NCBI GenBank assembly: GCA_041667115.1
Contig: JBAYFO010000016.1
Coordinates: 1 to 62,075 of the forward strand
From: UBA1563 sp041667115
GTDB taxonomy: Bacteria; Bacteroidota; Ignavibacteria; Ignavibacteriales; Ignavibacteriaceae
Direction: 5' to 3'
DNA: 62,075 bases
Positions 18,359-26,364 of the stretch are shown here, one piece after another. A program made the position numbers and the translations under genes. Within the stretch, counting starts at the first letter, position 1. Each line of letters opens with the position of its first letter. The notes beneath the pieces are model-generated. The model worked only from the letters and a program-made list of their open reading frames with translations. It made no database searches and was not told the origin of the DNA.

Positions 18359-19348
18359 TTATTTTCCCTTAAACGTTTTATCTAAAAATTCTAACATGTA
18401 CTTCATCGTTTCATCGAACCAGGGATGAAACAACCAGAATGGATGAGGAGTGTTTTCAATAGTATGTACTTCAGAATTAATTTTCAACCGCTTTAGTTTT
18501 TCTATCATCACGTCGCGACCGGCGTGAAATCTACTCAAAGAGCTGTTGATAAAAAGAATTGGCGGACAGTGTTCGTTAATATAATTGATGGGAGAAGCTT
18601 CAATCCACAATTCCGGCTTTTCTTTAAACGATGAGCCGAACCATACTTTCCCTGACGAAGGCTTAGAAGGAAGAGAATCTTTTCCGCTCTCGGCGGGATC
18701 AGTAAAATCTAAAATGCCATCAATATTAATTACAGCCTGAACACGAGAGGAATATTTTGAATTACTATTCTTCTCTTCAAATTTTTTAAGATCACCGGTT
18801 ACGCCAAGGAACGCAGCCAATTCTCCTCCGGATGAACAGCCGGAAACCGCTATCTTGTCGTTATCAATATTATATTTTGAACTATTCGCGCGAAGCCACT
18901 TGATAGCGGCTTTTAAAGCATAGATCGCTGCGGGATAGTTAGCTTCGGGAGATAACCGGTATTCAACCGTAGCGGCAACATAACCATGCTCGGCAAGTTT
19001 CACAGCAGTCGGCCATTCCATGCTTCGCTCTCCGGATCGCCATCCCCCGCCGTGAATGATCAGCACGGCGGCAGAAGACTTTTTTTCTTTTTCTGCCGGA
19101 GTGAAAATATCCATCTGCAGATCTCTCCCATTGGAAGCTTGATAAATAACATCTTTATGTAAAACGACACCGGGAGCTAATTTGTATTTTACTAACCTTG
19201 CAGAAGGGAAATGCTCGGTTACTTTTGCGTTCGTTCCCCAAATAGTGAATGAAGTATCGCGCGGTATTTTATTTGTCGGTTCTTTACTTTGAGCAAATAA
19301 AATTGTTGATAACAGGAAGAGCAACCAAACTTGACAAAGCTTTTTCAT
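18359..19348 (-). CDS. Secreted alpha/beta-hydrolase (esterase/lipase-like, BD-FAE/HSL type)
   Basis: A 329-aa protein with a signal peptide (about residues 1-20). The alpha/beta-hydrolase signs are the oxyanion-hole motif IIHGGGWRSGERS (about residues 97-109), the nucleophile elbow SGCSSGGELAAF (G-x-S-x-G, Ser about 169), and a C-terminal TPHPFWLF with the likely catalytic His. The DVIYQASNGRDLQMDIFTP opening is typical of carboxylesterases of the BD-FAE/acetyl-xylan-esterase-like group. The likely role is ester hydrolysis in the periplasm or outside the cell; the substrate is unknown. It is separated from neighbours by about 200 bp and 110 bp, so it is probably monocistronic. Confidence 0.85.
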   Translation of the reverse strand: MKKLCQVWLLFLLSTILFAQSKEPTNKIPRDTSFTIWGTNAKVTEHFPSARLVKYKLAPGVVLHKDVIYQASNGRDLQMDIFTPAEKEKKSSAAVLIIHGGGWRSGERSMEWPTAVKLAEHGYVAATVEYRLSPEANYPAAIYALKAAIKWLRANSSKYNIDNDKIAVSGCSSGGELAAFLGVTGDLKKFEEKNSNSKYSSRVQAVINIDGILDFTDPAESGKDSLPSKPSSGKVWFGSSFKEKPELWIEASPINYINEHCPPILFINSSLSRFHAGRDVMIEKLKRLKINSEVHTIENTPHPFWLFHPWFDETMKYMLEFLDKTFKGK

Positions 19349-19432
19349 AGATTAAAAATAATCATTTTTCCTGTTTTAAAATATCACAGTTTAACTTGTA
19401 AAGTTGTTCTCACTGCTCGTGAAATTCCCCGC

Positions 19433-19460
19433 AAAGTAGGACAAGCTATTGCCCTACTTT
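19433..19460 (-). terminator. Hairpin after the T9SS pseudogene
   Basis: AAAGTAGG (19433-19440) and CCTACTTT (19453-19460) form an 8-bp stem with a 12-nt loop. Other T9SS genes in this window also have hairpins just past their stop, so this is probably the former terminator of the decayed gene. There is no strong U-run on the leftward side. Confidence 0.3.
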
Positions 19461-19700
19461 AAAACTATCCTTTTTTGTTTGGACAAAATTACAGACTCAC
19501 GGTTAATAGAAATAACTTCCGCTTGATATTTTGCAAACTTGTTGTGCCCCGATTCCATTCCTAATTTCTTCTGCCCACCGTAAAATAAATACCTTACCAC
19601 TTTTATCGCTCCAAGTCAAGATTTTTCTTAAACAGGAATTCCCTTCCCTGTTGTAATTCTTAACATATCCGGTTGTTTTATCAAACAACCTCTTCTGCAA
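19461..19700 (-). pseudogene. Fossil of a T9SS-sorted protein (C-terminal fragment)
   Basis: A 65-codon open frame (19503-19700) overlaps the end of the sugar transferase gene and ends KISSGSYFY, matching the LSSGVYFY block of T9SS sorting domains. After its stop the same frame continues with disrupted codons and then NFVQTKKG at the exact spacing expected for the conserved FVQTKK tail (Y-F-Y, seven positions, F-V-Q). The intervening QLRAGE is replaced by stops and unrelated residues. The N-terminal part is not recognisable. This is therefore a decayed 3' end of a T9SS cargo gene, and the 65-codon frame should not be annotated as a functional protein. Confidence 0.6.
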
Positions 19701-20331
19701 GTATTGAGTCTTCTTTAATTCCTGTTCGAGAAAACAATGAAAAAGTTTGGATAATTATTTTTATGTCTAATAATAAAGAGAATTTTTTTTCATAGAAGAT
19801 ATCCCAATAAAGCAAATCTTCAGCGCCAAGAGTTCTCCTTCCGAATAACTGCCACAGTCCAAGAATGCCGGGTTTTGAATTTAATTGTTCTCTCTCTTTG
19901 TTTTCTTCGGGAAAATATTCTTTCAAATATTTCAGGTCGAATAGATCAAGCGGACGCGGACCGATTAAACTCATTTCTCCTTTTATTACATTAACCAACT
20001 GAGGCAATTCATCAATTCCGTACTGCCTTATCAGTTTGCAATATCTTGGCACTTTCTCTTTATAACCGGGACTTGATAAAAACTTTCTGCCTGTCACCGG
20101 GTTTACTTTTACCTCATTTTTAACAGTACGTATTTTGAACAGCTTGAATAATTTGCCATCAACGGCTAAACCGCGTTTCTGAATAAAAATTGGGAACGCT
20201 CCTGTTTCAAGAATACTTATAAGAAATGCTGTCAGCAGTAAAGGTGAAAGAAGAATTAATAAAAAGATGGATATAATTATATCGCTAAATCTTTTGATTT
20301 TTTTTGATGTTTCAGTATTCATTTTATCCAT
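19681..20331 (-). CDS. Polyprenyl-phosphate sugar-1-phosphate transferase (bacterial sugar transferase)
   Basis: A 216-aa member of the PglC/WcaJ C-terminal family that loads the first sugar-phosphate on undecaprenyl phosphate for polysaccharide or glycan assembly. It has one N-terminal hydrophobic (re-entrant) helix (about residues 14-38), then PIFIQKRGL, LFKLFKIRTV, and the family core YGIDELPQLVNVIKGEMSLI followed by GPRPLDL (catalytic Asp-Glu pair), and GILGLWQLFGRR. Length matches the small monotopic type. Downstream is a pseudogene fragment that overlaps by 20 bp; upstream is the strong hairpin terminating the T9SS operon. No other polysaccharide genes are nearby, so its pathway is undefined. 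Confidence 0.85.
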   Translation of the reverse strand: MDKMNTETSKKIKRFSDIIISIFLLILLSPLLLTAFLISILETGAFPIFIQKRGLAVDGKLFKLFKIRTVKNEVKVNPVTGRKFLSSPGYKEKVPRYCKLIRQYGIDELPQLVNVIKGEMSLIGPRPLDLFDLKYLKEYFPEENKEREQLNSKPGILGLWQLFGRRTLGAEDLLYWDIFYEKKFSLLLDIKIIIQTFSLFSRTGIKEDSILAEEVV

Positions 20332-20333
20332 TC

Positions 20334-20372
20334 TTAAAAATAAACCACCATGCTTTTACATGGTGGTTTATT
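20334..20372 (-). terminator. Rho-independent terminator of the surface-protein operon
   Basis: Perfect 14-bp inverted repeat (20339-20352 against 20359-20372; AATAAACCACCATG / CATGGTGGTTTATT) with a 6-nt loop. Reading leftward it is followed directly by a run of five T. It begins 7 bp after the stop of the cohesin-like T9SS gene. Confidence 0.85.
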
Positions 20373-20379
20373 ACTTGTT

Positions 20380-21525
20380 CTATTTCATCAAAATGAATTT
20401 CTTTGTTTGCACAAACTCTCCCGCTTGCAAGCGATAGAAATAAGTGCCGCTGGCTAAGTAAGCGCCTGAAAAGGTAACAGTGTATGTTCCGGGTTCTTTT
20501 TTCTCGTTAACTAATACAGCCACTTCCTTGCCCAACACATTAAACACTTTCAAACTTACATTCTGGCTACTAACTATTGAATACTGAATACTTGTACTCG
20601 GATTAAACGGATTCGGATAGTTTTGATCCAAAGAAAATTCTGTAGGCAACTGATGTACTTCAACTTCTATTTCTTTTGAATATTCAAAATTGCCGTCATT
20701 ATCAATTTGTTTTAGACGATATAAAAAGTTACCTGATGTAACAGTTTTATCAACATACGAATATTCTTTAGCTGAGTTACTATTCCCGCTTCCCTGTATA
20801 AATCCAACTTTCTCCCAATTCCTAATTCCTAATTCCCCATTCCTAATTGACTTTTCTACTTCAAAACCGTAGTTGTTAATTTCGGTAGCGGTAGTCCACT
20901 TTAGAGCTACATTGGAAATGCTGGTTGTTGCGGTAAAGGAAGTGAGTTCGACAGGAAGAGGACCATCTGTTATATTGACTGGAGCAGACATGGTTTGAGC
21001 ATTTATCACTCCAGTTGTGTTTGAATTGTTATGGGAATCGAATAATCCTAAAGTTAAGGATCCCGTATTAATTGTTAAACTAGTTGTTACGGTATTATTT
21101 GAGATAGTAAAATTAATTGTTGCAATTGTTTGATAGGATGATGTAAGATCGAGACCAACTGGTGTTCCATCTCCATTGCCATTTATATTTGAACCTGAAA
21201 TAGATAATCTTACATATGGTCCACTAGAGACATAATTAAGTGAACGAGTATAATTGCTACCGATAGTGGCATCATACGTGCCCGACACAATGGTACCAGA
21301 TACAATAACTGGGGCTATATGAGCAGCAGTATAATAAACATCAATCGTTGCTGATCCTATGGTGTTACTAGCAGTTAAGTTAGTTCCCTTGGCCTGAATT
21401 GCAACCTTAAAAGAACCCCCGTTCGTTCCGTCATTAGTAGTCACGACTAATTGAGTTTCAATTGTAGTTTGAGCAAATATACTCATACTAGCAAATACAA
21501 AAATACTAAGTAACACTTTTTTCAT
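20380..21525 (-). CDS. Cohesin-like domain protein with T9SS type A sorting domain
   Basis: A 381-aa secreted protein with signal peptide to about residue 18. Residues about 20-185 resemble a cohesin-type beta-sandwich: IETQLVVTTNDGTNGGSFKV, alternating strands with NTIGSATIDVYY, and SSYQTIATINFTISNNTV. A short linker (LPVELTSFTATTSISNVALK) leads into a fibronectin/Ig-like region (WTTATEINNYGFEVEKS) and then the T9SS sorting domain (NYPNPFNPSTSIQYSIV to FVQTKKFILMK). A heptad IRNGELGIRNW inserted after FEVEKS is encoded by a 7-bp-period repeat. The next gene upstream encodes a dockerin-like protein, which hints at a cohesin-dockerin partnership. Last gene before the terminator at 20334. Confidence 0.75.
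   Translation of the reverse strand: MKKVLLSIFVFASMSIFAQTTIETQLVVTTNDGTNGGSFKVAIQAKGTNLTASNTIGSATIDVYYTAAHIAPVIVSGTIVSGTYDATIGSNYTRSLNYVSSGPYVRLSISGSNINGNGDGTPVGLDLTSSYQTIATINFTISNNTVTTSLTINTGSLTLGLFDSHNNSNTTGVINAQTMSAPVNITDGPLPVELTSFTATTSISNVALKWTTATEINNYGFEVEKSIRNGELGIRNWEKVGFIQGSGNSNSAKEYSYVDKTVTSGNFLYRLKQIDNDGNFEYSKEIEVEVHQLPTEFSLDQNYPNPFNPSTSIQYSIVSSQNVSLKVFNVLGKEVAVLVNEKKEPGTYTVTFSGAYLASGTYFYRLQAGEFVQTKKFILMK
20815..20851. repeat. Heptanucleotide repeat in coding sequence (TAATTCC units)
   Basis: About four imperfect tandem copies of CAATTCC / TAATTCC / CCATTCC, in frame within the cohesin-like gene. It is read on the minus strand as GELGIRNW. Three 7-bp units make 21 bp, so the peptide also repeats with a seven-residue period without disturbing the frame. 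The same motif is found at 33960-33991 in another T9SS gene. Confidence 0.75.
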
Positions 21526-21589
21526 GATTTATCTCCTTTTAATTTATAAAAATAATTCCTCTAAATAATTCTGATAATTTGTCTTTCCA

Positions 21590-22441
21590 TTAAGGTACAT
21601 TCGTGGCAGCACCAAGTTTCGTGTTGGCATTCCAAGGATTAAAATCCAGAACTGTTACCTGCCCATCTAAATTCATGTCATCAATGACATAACCGACCTG
21701 ACCAGCTTTGGTGTTAGCATTCCATGTGTTAAAATCCAGCGCAGTAATTTGACCGTCTTTGTTAGAATCACATGCATACATTCCATACACACCACTGCCT
21801 AAGTCTTTCATCGGATTTGTTCCATAAGCTTGGGTTTGAGCAGTTGTAAAATCATAGAGAGCGCTTGCGGCACTAAGTGCAACAGCGGCTGCGCTCATTA
21901 TTGCAAGATGATTTCTATGCCGCACAACCATATAATAACTTCCCTCACTTACATTGAATCTCAATTGGTCAGTGCCGTCCAAATCAACAATAGCTCCGGT
22001 ACTCTTTACGAATCCTGCCCGGGAGGCAACTTTGGTACCGGCTGCTGTTCCGGTTCTTAATTCTACCAATACATAATCTACTACACCGGCGGGTATACTT
22101 GCTACTGTTTCTGTACCGGTATAACTCCAAGGTGTGGTATTATACGGTTGAGTTAAAGGTATCAGCCCCGATGAATTTAAAGTTGTAGTCATTGATCCAC
22201 TTGAATAGGGTCCTTGAAAAAATATTTTCGCATTTGCTGGTATAAAGAGGGTTCCTCCACACTTAGTACCATTACCGAAATATGTACCGCTAATGCTAAT
22301 ATTGGCTGCACATATATCCGCATCGTTTGTTACCTCGATGGTTGTGCCTGATTGAAACTCCATTGTGCTTTGACCTTTTGCAGAGATAGATAAAAGACAA
22401 AGCATCAGAGAAGTTAAAAGTAAAAAAAATATTCGTTTCAT
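21590..22441 (-). CDS. Secreted protein with C-terminal dockerin-like EF-hand pair
   Basis: A 283-aa protein with signal peptide (to about residue 23). The middle part has a conserved beta-domain VDYVLVELRTGTAAGTKVAS and YYMVVRHRNHLAIMSA, common in T9SS-containing Bacteroidetes/Ignavibacteria secreted proteins. The C-terminal about 60 residues carry two dockerin-type calcium-loop repeats, CDSNKDGQITALDFNTWNAN and MNLDGQVTVLDFNPWNANTK, each with D-x-[ND]-x-DG-x-[IV]-x3-D spacing. No T9SS tail is seen. It lies between an S74-type protein gene (15 bp upstream) and the cohesin-like T9SS gene (64 bp downstream). It could be a partner held by that protein, but this pairing is inferred. Confidence 0.75.
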   Translation of the reverse strand: MKRIFFLLLTSLMLCLLSISAKGQSTMEFQSGTTIEVTNDADICAANISISGTYFGNGTKCGGTLFIPANAKIFFQGPYSSGSMTTTLNSSGLIPLTQPYNTTPWSYTGTETVASIPAGVVDYVLVELRTGTAAGTKVASRAGFVKSTGAIVDLDGTDQLRFNVSEGSYYMVVRHRNHLAIMSAAAVALSAASALYDFTTAQTQAYGTNPMKDLGSGVYGMYACDSNKDGQITALDFNTWNANTKAGQVGYVIDDMNLDGQVTVLDFNPWNANTKLGAATNVP

Positions 22442-22456
22442 TTTAAATTCTCCTCT

Positions 22457-23950
22457 TTAGTTCGATGTTTTATTCTGAGCCGAGGGCGCGTGCATCTCCG
22501 GTATAAATGAGACTCTTGACGCTGTATCATATTTTATTTTTGCTTTAAGCAAAACCTTCTGTACCTCTTCCTTAACCAGTTCAGCTATTGAGGTATGAAA
22601 AGTGGTTAGATCATGTTTTATAGCGTCGCTTTCGATTTTCAATTCCTGAATCGCCTTAACCATAACAGGTAAAAGATTCCCAGGTGTTGCTTCCAACCGT
22701 TTTGGATTGGATTTAAGCACAAGGTTAAGCCATTTAGCACCCGCTTTAGTTTGTGCCTCGTCTAATTCCTGTGCAATGAATCCGGCAGTTGGAATTTGCT
22801 CCATTTTTGAACCATTCGACTTTCTGTTTTTATACCACTCTCGTCTGTCCCAGTTGAACATGCGTGGTTTTAATGTCATCAAAAAATCTAACCCGAGCGG
22901 CAAATCCCGAATATTCTTTTTGTCTCTAGCATCAGAAAGAGCAGTAATGGCTGTTACCTTACAGCGAAGCTTTGTAACACTGCTATTCCCGAGAGTAACC
23001 TCATTAGAAATTGTAACTGAACTTGGCTGCGCATTGTAGCCAATAAATACATTGTTTGAGCCGGAGGTAGCAATCCCCCCAGCAGTGTCGCCCAATGCAG
23101 AATTACTGCTGCCAGTGCATTTGTAAAGTGAGCAATATCCAAATGCGGAATTATATAAACCAACCTTGTTCGAATATAGAGATTTGTAGCCGAATGCAGT
23201 AACACTATATCCGGATGTGTTAGATTTCAGGGTAAGATTGCCGAAAGCAGCATTACCAGTACCGTCCCCGTCGCTTAAGATAGATTGCGAACCAAATGCT
23301 GAATTAGAGCCACCAGTACATAAGTAATGCGCTTGATACCCGAATACGGAACTGTAGCTACCGGCTGTGGCCATATATAGCGATTGCGAACCAAAGGTAG
23401 AATTTGTACGGGAAATAGTGCTATTATAGAGCGTAGAGTATCCGAATGCCGAATTAAAATATCCCGAAGTATTATAGTAAAGTGAATAACTCCCAAACGA
23501 GGAATTCGTATTACCAGATGTGTTGGTATATAGAGTTTTAAATCCAACAGCGGAATTTTTATAGCCGGTAGTTAATGAAATCTGAGAAGCATATCCAACA
23601 GCAGTATTATTGCTTGCCATATAAGAGCTAGTGGCGCTGATTGCAAAATTACCCGAATTTAATCCTACAAATATATTTTTCCCATCTGTATCCGACACTT
23701 GAAAGTCGTGTATAAATCTATTCGCTCCTTTAAAGATTACACCTACAGTTGAAACAGTCGTTACTGGTATTGTTATACTCTTGTTAAGACTTAGATTACC
23801 AGTTGACTGACTGATACTTAAAAATGTTGCCGGGGTGCCGTCTTTAATGGTGAATGTTCCACTGACACCTAGGGAATTATTGATGTCGTTCTGGCTATGG
23901 AGAGATACAGTCAACATCAAAAGCAGCATTGCTGTAAATAAACTTTTCAT
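22457..23950 (-). CDS. Tail-fibre-like secreted protein with C-terminal peptidase-S74 intramolecular chaperone (copy 1)
   Basis: A 497-aa protein when started at the ATG at 23950. The frame is open further upstream, but only this start gives a signal peptide (MKSLFTAMLLLMLTVSLHSQ) and has AAAGGTGA before it. The middle part (about residues 95-320) is a run of roughly 22-24-residue repeats of the type NSAFGYSTLYNST / NTSGNTNSSFGSYSLY, as in trimeric YadA-head-like beta-rolls. The C-terminus has the S74 chaperone: SDARDKKNIRDLPLGLDFLM (Ser-Lys self-cleavage site) and TAGFIAQELDEAQ, then a coiled coil. Known S74 domains trimerise tail spikes and then cut themselves off. There are no phage genes nearby, so a trimeric surface fibre of the cell is more likely. 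Confidence 0.8.
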   Translation of the reverse strand: MKSLFTAMLLLMLTVSLHSQNDINNSLGVSGTFTIKDGTPATFLSISQSTGNLSLNKSITIPVTTVSTVGVIFKGANRFIHDFQVSDTDGKNIFVGLNSGNFAISATSSYMASNNTAVGYASQISLTTGYKNSAVGFKTLYTNTSGNTNSSFGSYSLYYNTSGYFNSAFGYSTLYNSTISRTNSTFGSQSLYMATAGSYSSVFGYQAHYLCTGGSNSAFGSQSILSDGDGTGNAAFGNLTLKSNTSGYSVTAFGYKSLYSNKVGLYNSAFGYCSLYKCTGSSNSALGDTAGGIATSGSNNVFIGYNAQPSSVTISNEVTLGNSSVTKLRCKVTAITALSDARDKKNIRDLPLGLDFLMTLKPRMFNWDRREWYKNRKSNGSKMEQIPTAGFIAQELDEAQTKAGAKWLNLVLKSNPKRLEATPGNLLPVMVKAIQELKIESDAIKHDLTTFHTSIAELVKEEVQKVLLKAKIKYDTASRVSFIPEMHAPSAQNKTSN

Positions 23951-24102
23951 AGTTTCACCTTTTGTTGTACACACAAGTGCTTGTACCATTTGTTACACCA
24001 AACATTTTCTCCGAATAATATCTGACCATGCATTGACATTACACAGCGGAGGAGAAAAGACAAAGCAATAAACTCGTAAATGCAAAAGCAATAATTGTTC
24101 AT
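23947..24102 (-). CDS. Possible small leader ORF (51 aa) before the S74 gene
   Basis: A 51-codon frame with a good AAAGGAGA ribosome-binding site 6 nt before its ATG (24100-24102). It ends in a TGA overlapping the ATG of the S74 gene (ATGA). It starts MNNYCFCIYEFIALSFLLRC and is hydrophobic at first, then Cys- and Trp-containing. A second frame through the same DNA also looks like a signal peptide (FAFTSLLLCLFSSAV) before a stop, so this could equally be a decayed secreted-protein gene. The overlap suggests it might still set translation of the next gene. Confidence 0.3.
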   Translation of the reverse strand: MNNYCFCIYEFIALSFLLRCVMSMHGQILFGENVWCNKWYKHLCVQQKVKL

Positions 24103-24117
24103 TTGAAATTCTCCTTT

Positions 24118-25575
24118 CTAATCCGATGTTTTGTTTAATGAAACTCTTTGTGTCGTAGCTTCATTTTGGATAGCCCTCAGCAAAACCGTCTTTACCTCCT
24201 TGGTTACTTGTTCAGCAATTAAGGTACGTAGAGCTGTTAGTTCTTTTCTTAATGCATCATTCTCAGATTTCAAATTTTGAATCGATTTAACCATAATAGG
24301 AAGTAGATTACCAGATGTTGCTTCCAGTTTTTCAGGGTTGGATTTGAGCACAAGGTTGAGCCATTCAGCATTGGCTTGAGTTTGAGCTTCATCTAATTCC
24401 TGAGCTATGAAACCGGCAGTTGGATTTTTTTGAATTTTGGAGCCGTTCGATTTACCTTCTTCATACCACTCTCTTTTATCCCAGTTGAAAAGGCGTGGTT
24501 TTACCGTCATCAAAAACTCCAGCCCGAAAGGCAAGTCCCTTATGTTTTTCTTATCCCTTTTATCGGAAAGAGAGGTGATACTTATAACTTGACAGCGGAG
24601 AGTTGTAATACTGCCATCTCCAAGGGTAATTTCGTTGGAAACCGTAGCCGAGCTTGGCTGGGCATTGTATCCGATAAATGTATTGTTTGATCCTGTTGTA
24701 AGATCTGAACCTGCAGATTCACCTAGTGCCGAATTATAACTACCCGTTGCAAGATGGAGAGAACTACTTCCAAATGCGGAATTTCTTACTCCTACTGTGT
24801 TGAAATAAAGTGCTTCCCATCCTATTGCAGAATTTTTATTCCCTTCTGTGTTGGAGTACATCGCTTTGTGTCCTAATGCAGAATTCCAATATCCGATTGT
24901 GTTGGCAACGAGGGAGTTATATCCCAGAGCGCTATTTTCGTAACCTGTTGTATTAGCTGCAAGTGAACTTTCACCAAAGGCATTATTTGATGCGCCGGTT
25001 GTGTTTGAATGCAGCGCATAATCTCCAAAGGCAGAATTGCCGGTAGCAGTAGTATTGGAGTAAAGTGCTTCGTTACCAAATGCGGAATTCCCTTCACCCG
25101 TTGTGTTTGAATATAGCGCTTTATACCCGAAAGCTGAATTCTGTCGGCCTGAGGTGTTGGAGTAAAGTGAATTAGTCCCTATAGCGGTATTATCAGAGCC
25201 GGTAGTAAGTGAAATTAATGAAGAGTATCCGACGGAAGTATTATTACTTGCTTGAGTAGCAGCACCACCCATTGTAAAATTACCGGAATTCACTCCGATA
25301 AAAGTGTTATAGCCATTCGTTCCAGATGCCTGGTAGTCATGGATAAATCTATCCGTTCCTTTGAATATCACACCAAGTGTTGAACTTGTTGTTAACGGTA
25401 AGGAAAGGCTATTGGTTAAGCTCAAGTACCCGGTGGACTGACTAAGACTTAGAAATGTTGATGAGGCGTCTTTGATAGTGAAAGCTCCACCGTTACCAAG
25501 CGTGTTGTTGATATTTTGGCTGTGGAGAGTTGCCGTCAACAGAATAAGCAGCATTGTTGTAAAAAAAGTTTTCAT
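24118..25575 (-). CDS. Tail-fibre-like secreted protein with C-terminal peptidase-S74 intramolecular chaperone (copy 2)
   Basis: A 485-aa paralogue of the gene at 22457, upstream in the same direction. It has a signal peptide (MKTFFTTMLLILLTATLHSQ), an N-terminal domain with IKDASSTFLSLSQSTGYLSL, then about nine beta-roll repeats of roughly 23 residues, such as NSAFGYKALYSNTTGEG and NSALGYNSLVANTIGY. These are more regular than in copy 1. The C-terminus has SDKRDKKNIRDLPFGLEFLM and TAGFIAQELDEAQTQ of the S74 chaperone and a terminal coiled coil. It likely forms a trimeric fibre on the cell surface. It is first in a leftward gene run (S74 x2, dockerin-like, cohesin-like) that ends at the terminator at 20334. 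Confidence 0.8.
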   Translation of the reverse strand: MKTFFTTMLLILLTATLHSQNINNTLGNGGAFTIKDASSTFLSLSQSTGYLSLTNSLSLPLTTSSTLGVIFKGTDRFIHDYQASGTNGYNTFIGVNSGNFTMGGAATQASNNTSVGYSSLISLTTGSDNTAIGTNSLYSNTSGRQNSAFGYKALYSNTTGEGNSAFGNEALYSNTTATGNSAFGDYALHSNTTGASNNAFGESSLAANTTGYENSALGYNSLVANTIGYWNSALGHKAMYSNTEGNKNSAIGWEALYFNTVGVRNSAFGSSSLHLATGSYNSALGESAGSDLTTGSNNTFIGYNAQPSSATVSNEITLGDGSITTLRCQVISITSLSDKRDKKNIRDLPFGLEFLMTVKPRLFNWDKREWYEEGKSNGSKIQKNPTAGFIAQELDEAQTQANAEWLNLVLKSNPEKLEATSGNLLPIMVKSIQNLKSENDALRKELTALRTLIAEQVTKEVKTVLLRAIQNEATTQRVSLNKTSD

Positions 25576-25673
25576 GGTTTTACCTTTTTTTAAAGTTTGA
25601 TGAGGTGTGTAAGGAAGAGTTAAGTGCTAATGGAAAAGAAATTATCGTAATTATTTTTTTCATTTCTTTATTC

Positions 25674-26039
25674 CTAATGAATATCTGACTTACTAAGTTT
25701 AGATTTTATAAACCCGGGAATTGCAGTAATGTCTTCTTTATGGTAATAGCTAACTGCACCGGCGTTTATTGCCGCATCGTAAAGGGCAGTGTCCTCGTAT
25801 TGTGTGATTATGATTATTTTTGCTTCGGGGTGCTTTTGGATAATCTGTTTGGTTGCGGCAATACCATTTATCTTTTTCATTTTTATATCCATCAACACCC
25901 AATCGGGAAAAGTTTTTTCGTAGGAATCAATTGCTTCTTCACCGCTTGAACACTCGATTAATGAATCGAACATATCTATGAATAAGGTTGTTATCATTTG
26001 TCTCATTTTTAAATTATCATCAACAATCATAAGAGTCAT
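25674..26039 (-). CDS. Single-domain response regulator (CheY-like receiver)
   Basis: A 121-aa receiver with no output domain. Seen: acidic pair in LMIVDDNLKMRQM, phospho-acceptor Asp in WVLMDIKM (about residue 54), Thr in IIIITQYED, and Lys in YYHKEDI. The sequence is of the NarL-receiver type. It is separated by 325 bp from the NarL-type regulator gene at 26365 and lies just downstream of that two-component locus, so it may receive phosphate from the kinase at 26993 or act as a phosphate sink. It does not overlap any kinase gene. Confidence 0.8.
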   Translation of the reverse strand: MTLMIVDDNLKMRQMITTLFIDMFDSLIECSSGEEAIDSYEKTFPDWVLMDIKMKKINGIAATKQIIQKHPEAKIIIITQYEDTALYDAAINAGAVSYYHKEDITAIPGFIKSKLSKSDIH

Positions 26040-26364
26040 AAAAATTCCGCAATTTCTGAGAGTTAAAATGCAGGTAAAGAAAACAGAAGTATGTAGAGAG
26101 TAGTACTCAATTTATCTAGGTAGTAGTACTTATTTTTCAAGGGAAGAAGTTAAAAGTAAAGATCAGTCAATAGGAAAGTAACGGTTCGTTGAACGGTGAA
26201 TCGAATTTCGAAGAACGAACAAGAAATGAGGATTACGGGGTTAAGGAATCCAAACACTACTCCTTCGGGATCCATGATAAAAAAGAAAGTTGATTCTAAA
26301 CTTGAATTAAGAGATTATAATTAAAAAAATTTATTCTGGTCCGGGATAAGTCAAGTCTATTATT
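26040..26364. other. Intergenic region between two response-regulator genes
   Basis: No convincing gene. It holds a duplicated GTAGTACT motif (about 26099-26130), an inverted pair GTTCGTT / AACGAAC flanking CGAATTTCGAAG (about 26186-26222) related to the repeat at 16649, and a short rightward reading frame ending KKKVDSKLELRDYN (about 26248-26324) with no start, which could be chance. The leader and promoter of the single-domain regulator should lie next to 26040. Confidence 0.4.

Noticed and set aside
22457..25575. Prophage tail genes
   Set aside because: S74 domains are phage-like, but no capsid, terminase, portal or integrase is present, and both proteins have signal peptides.
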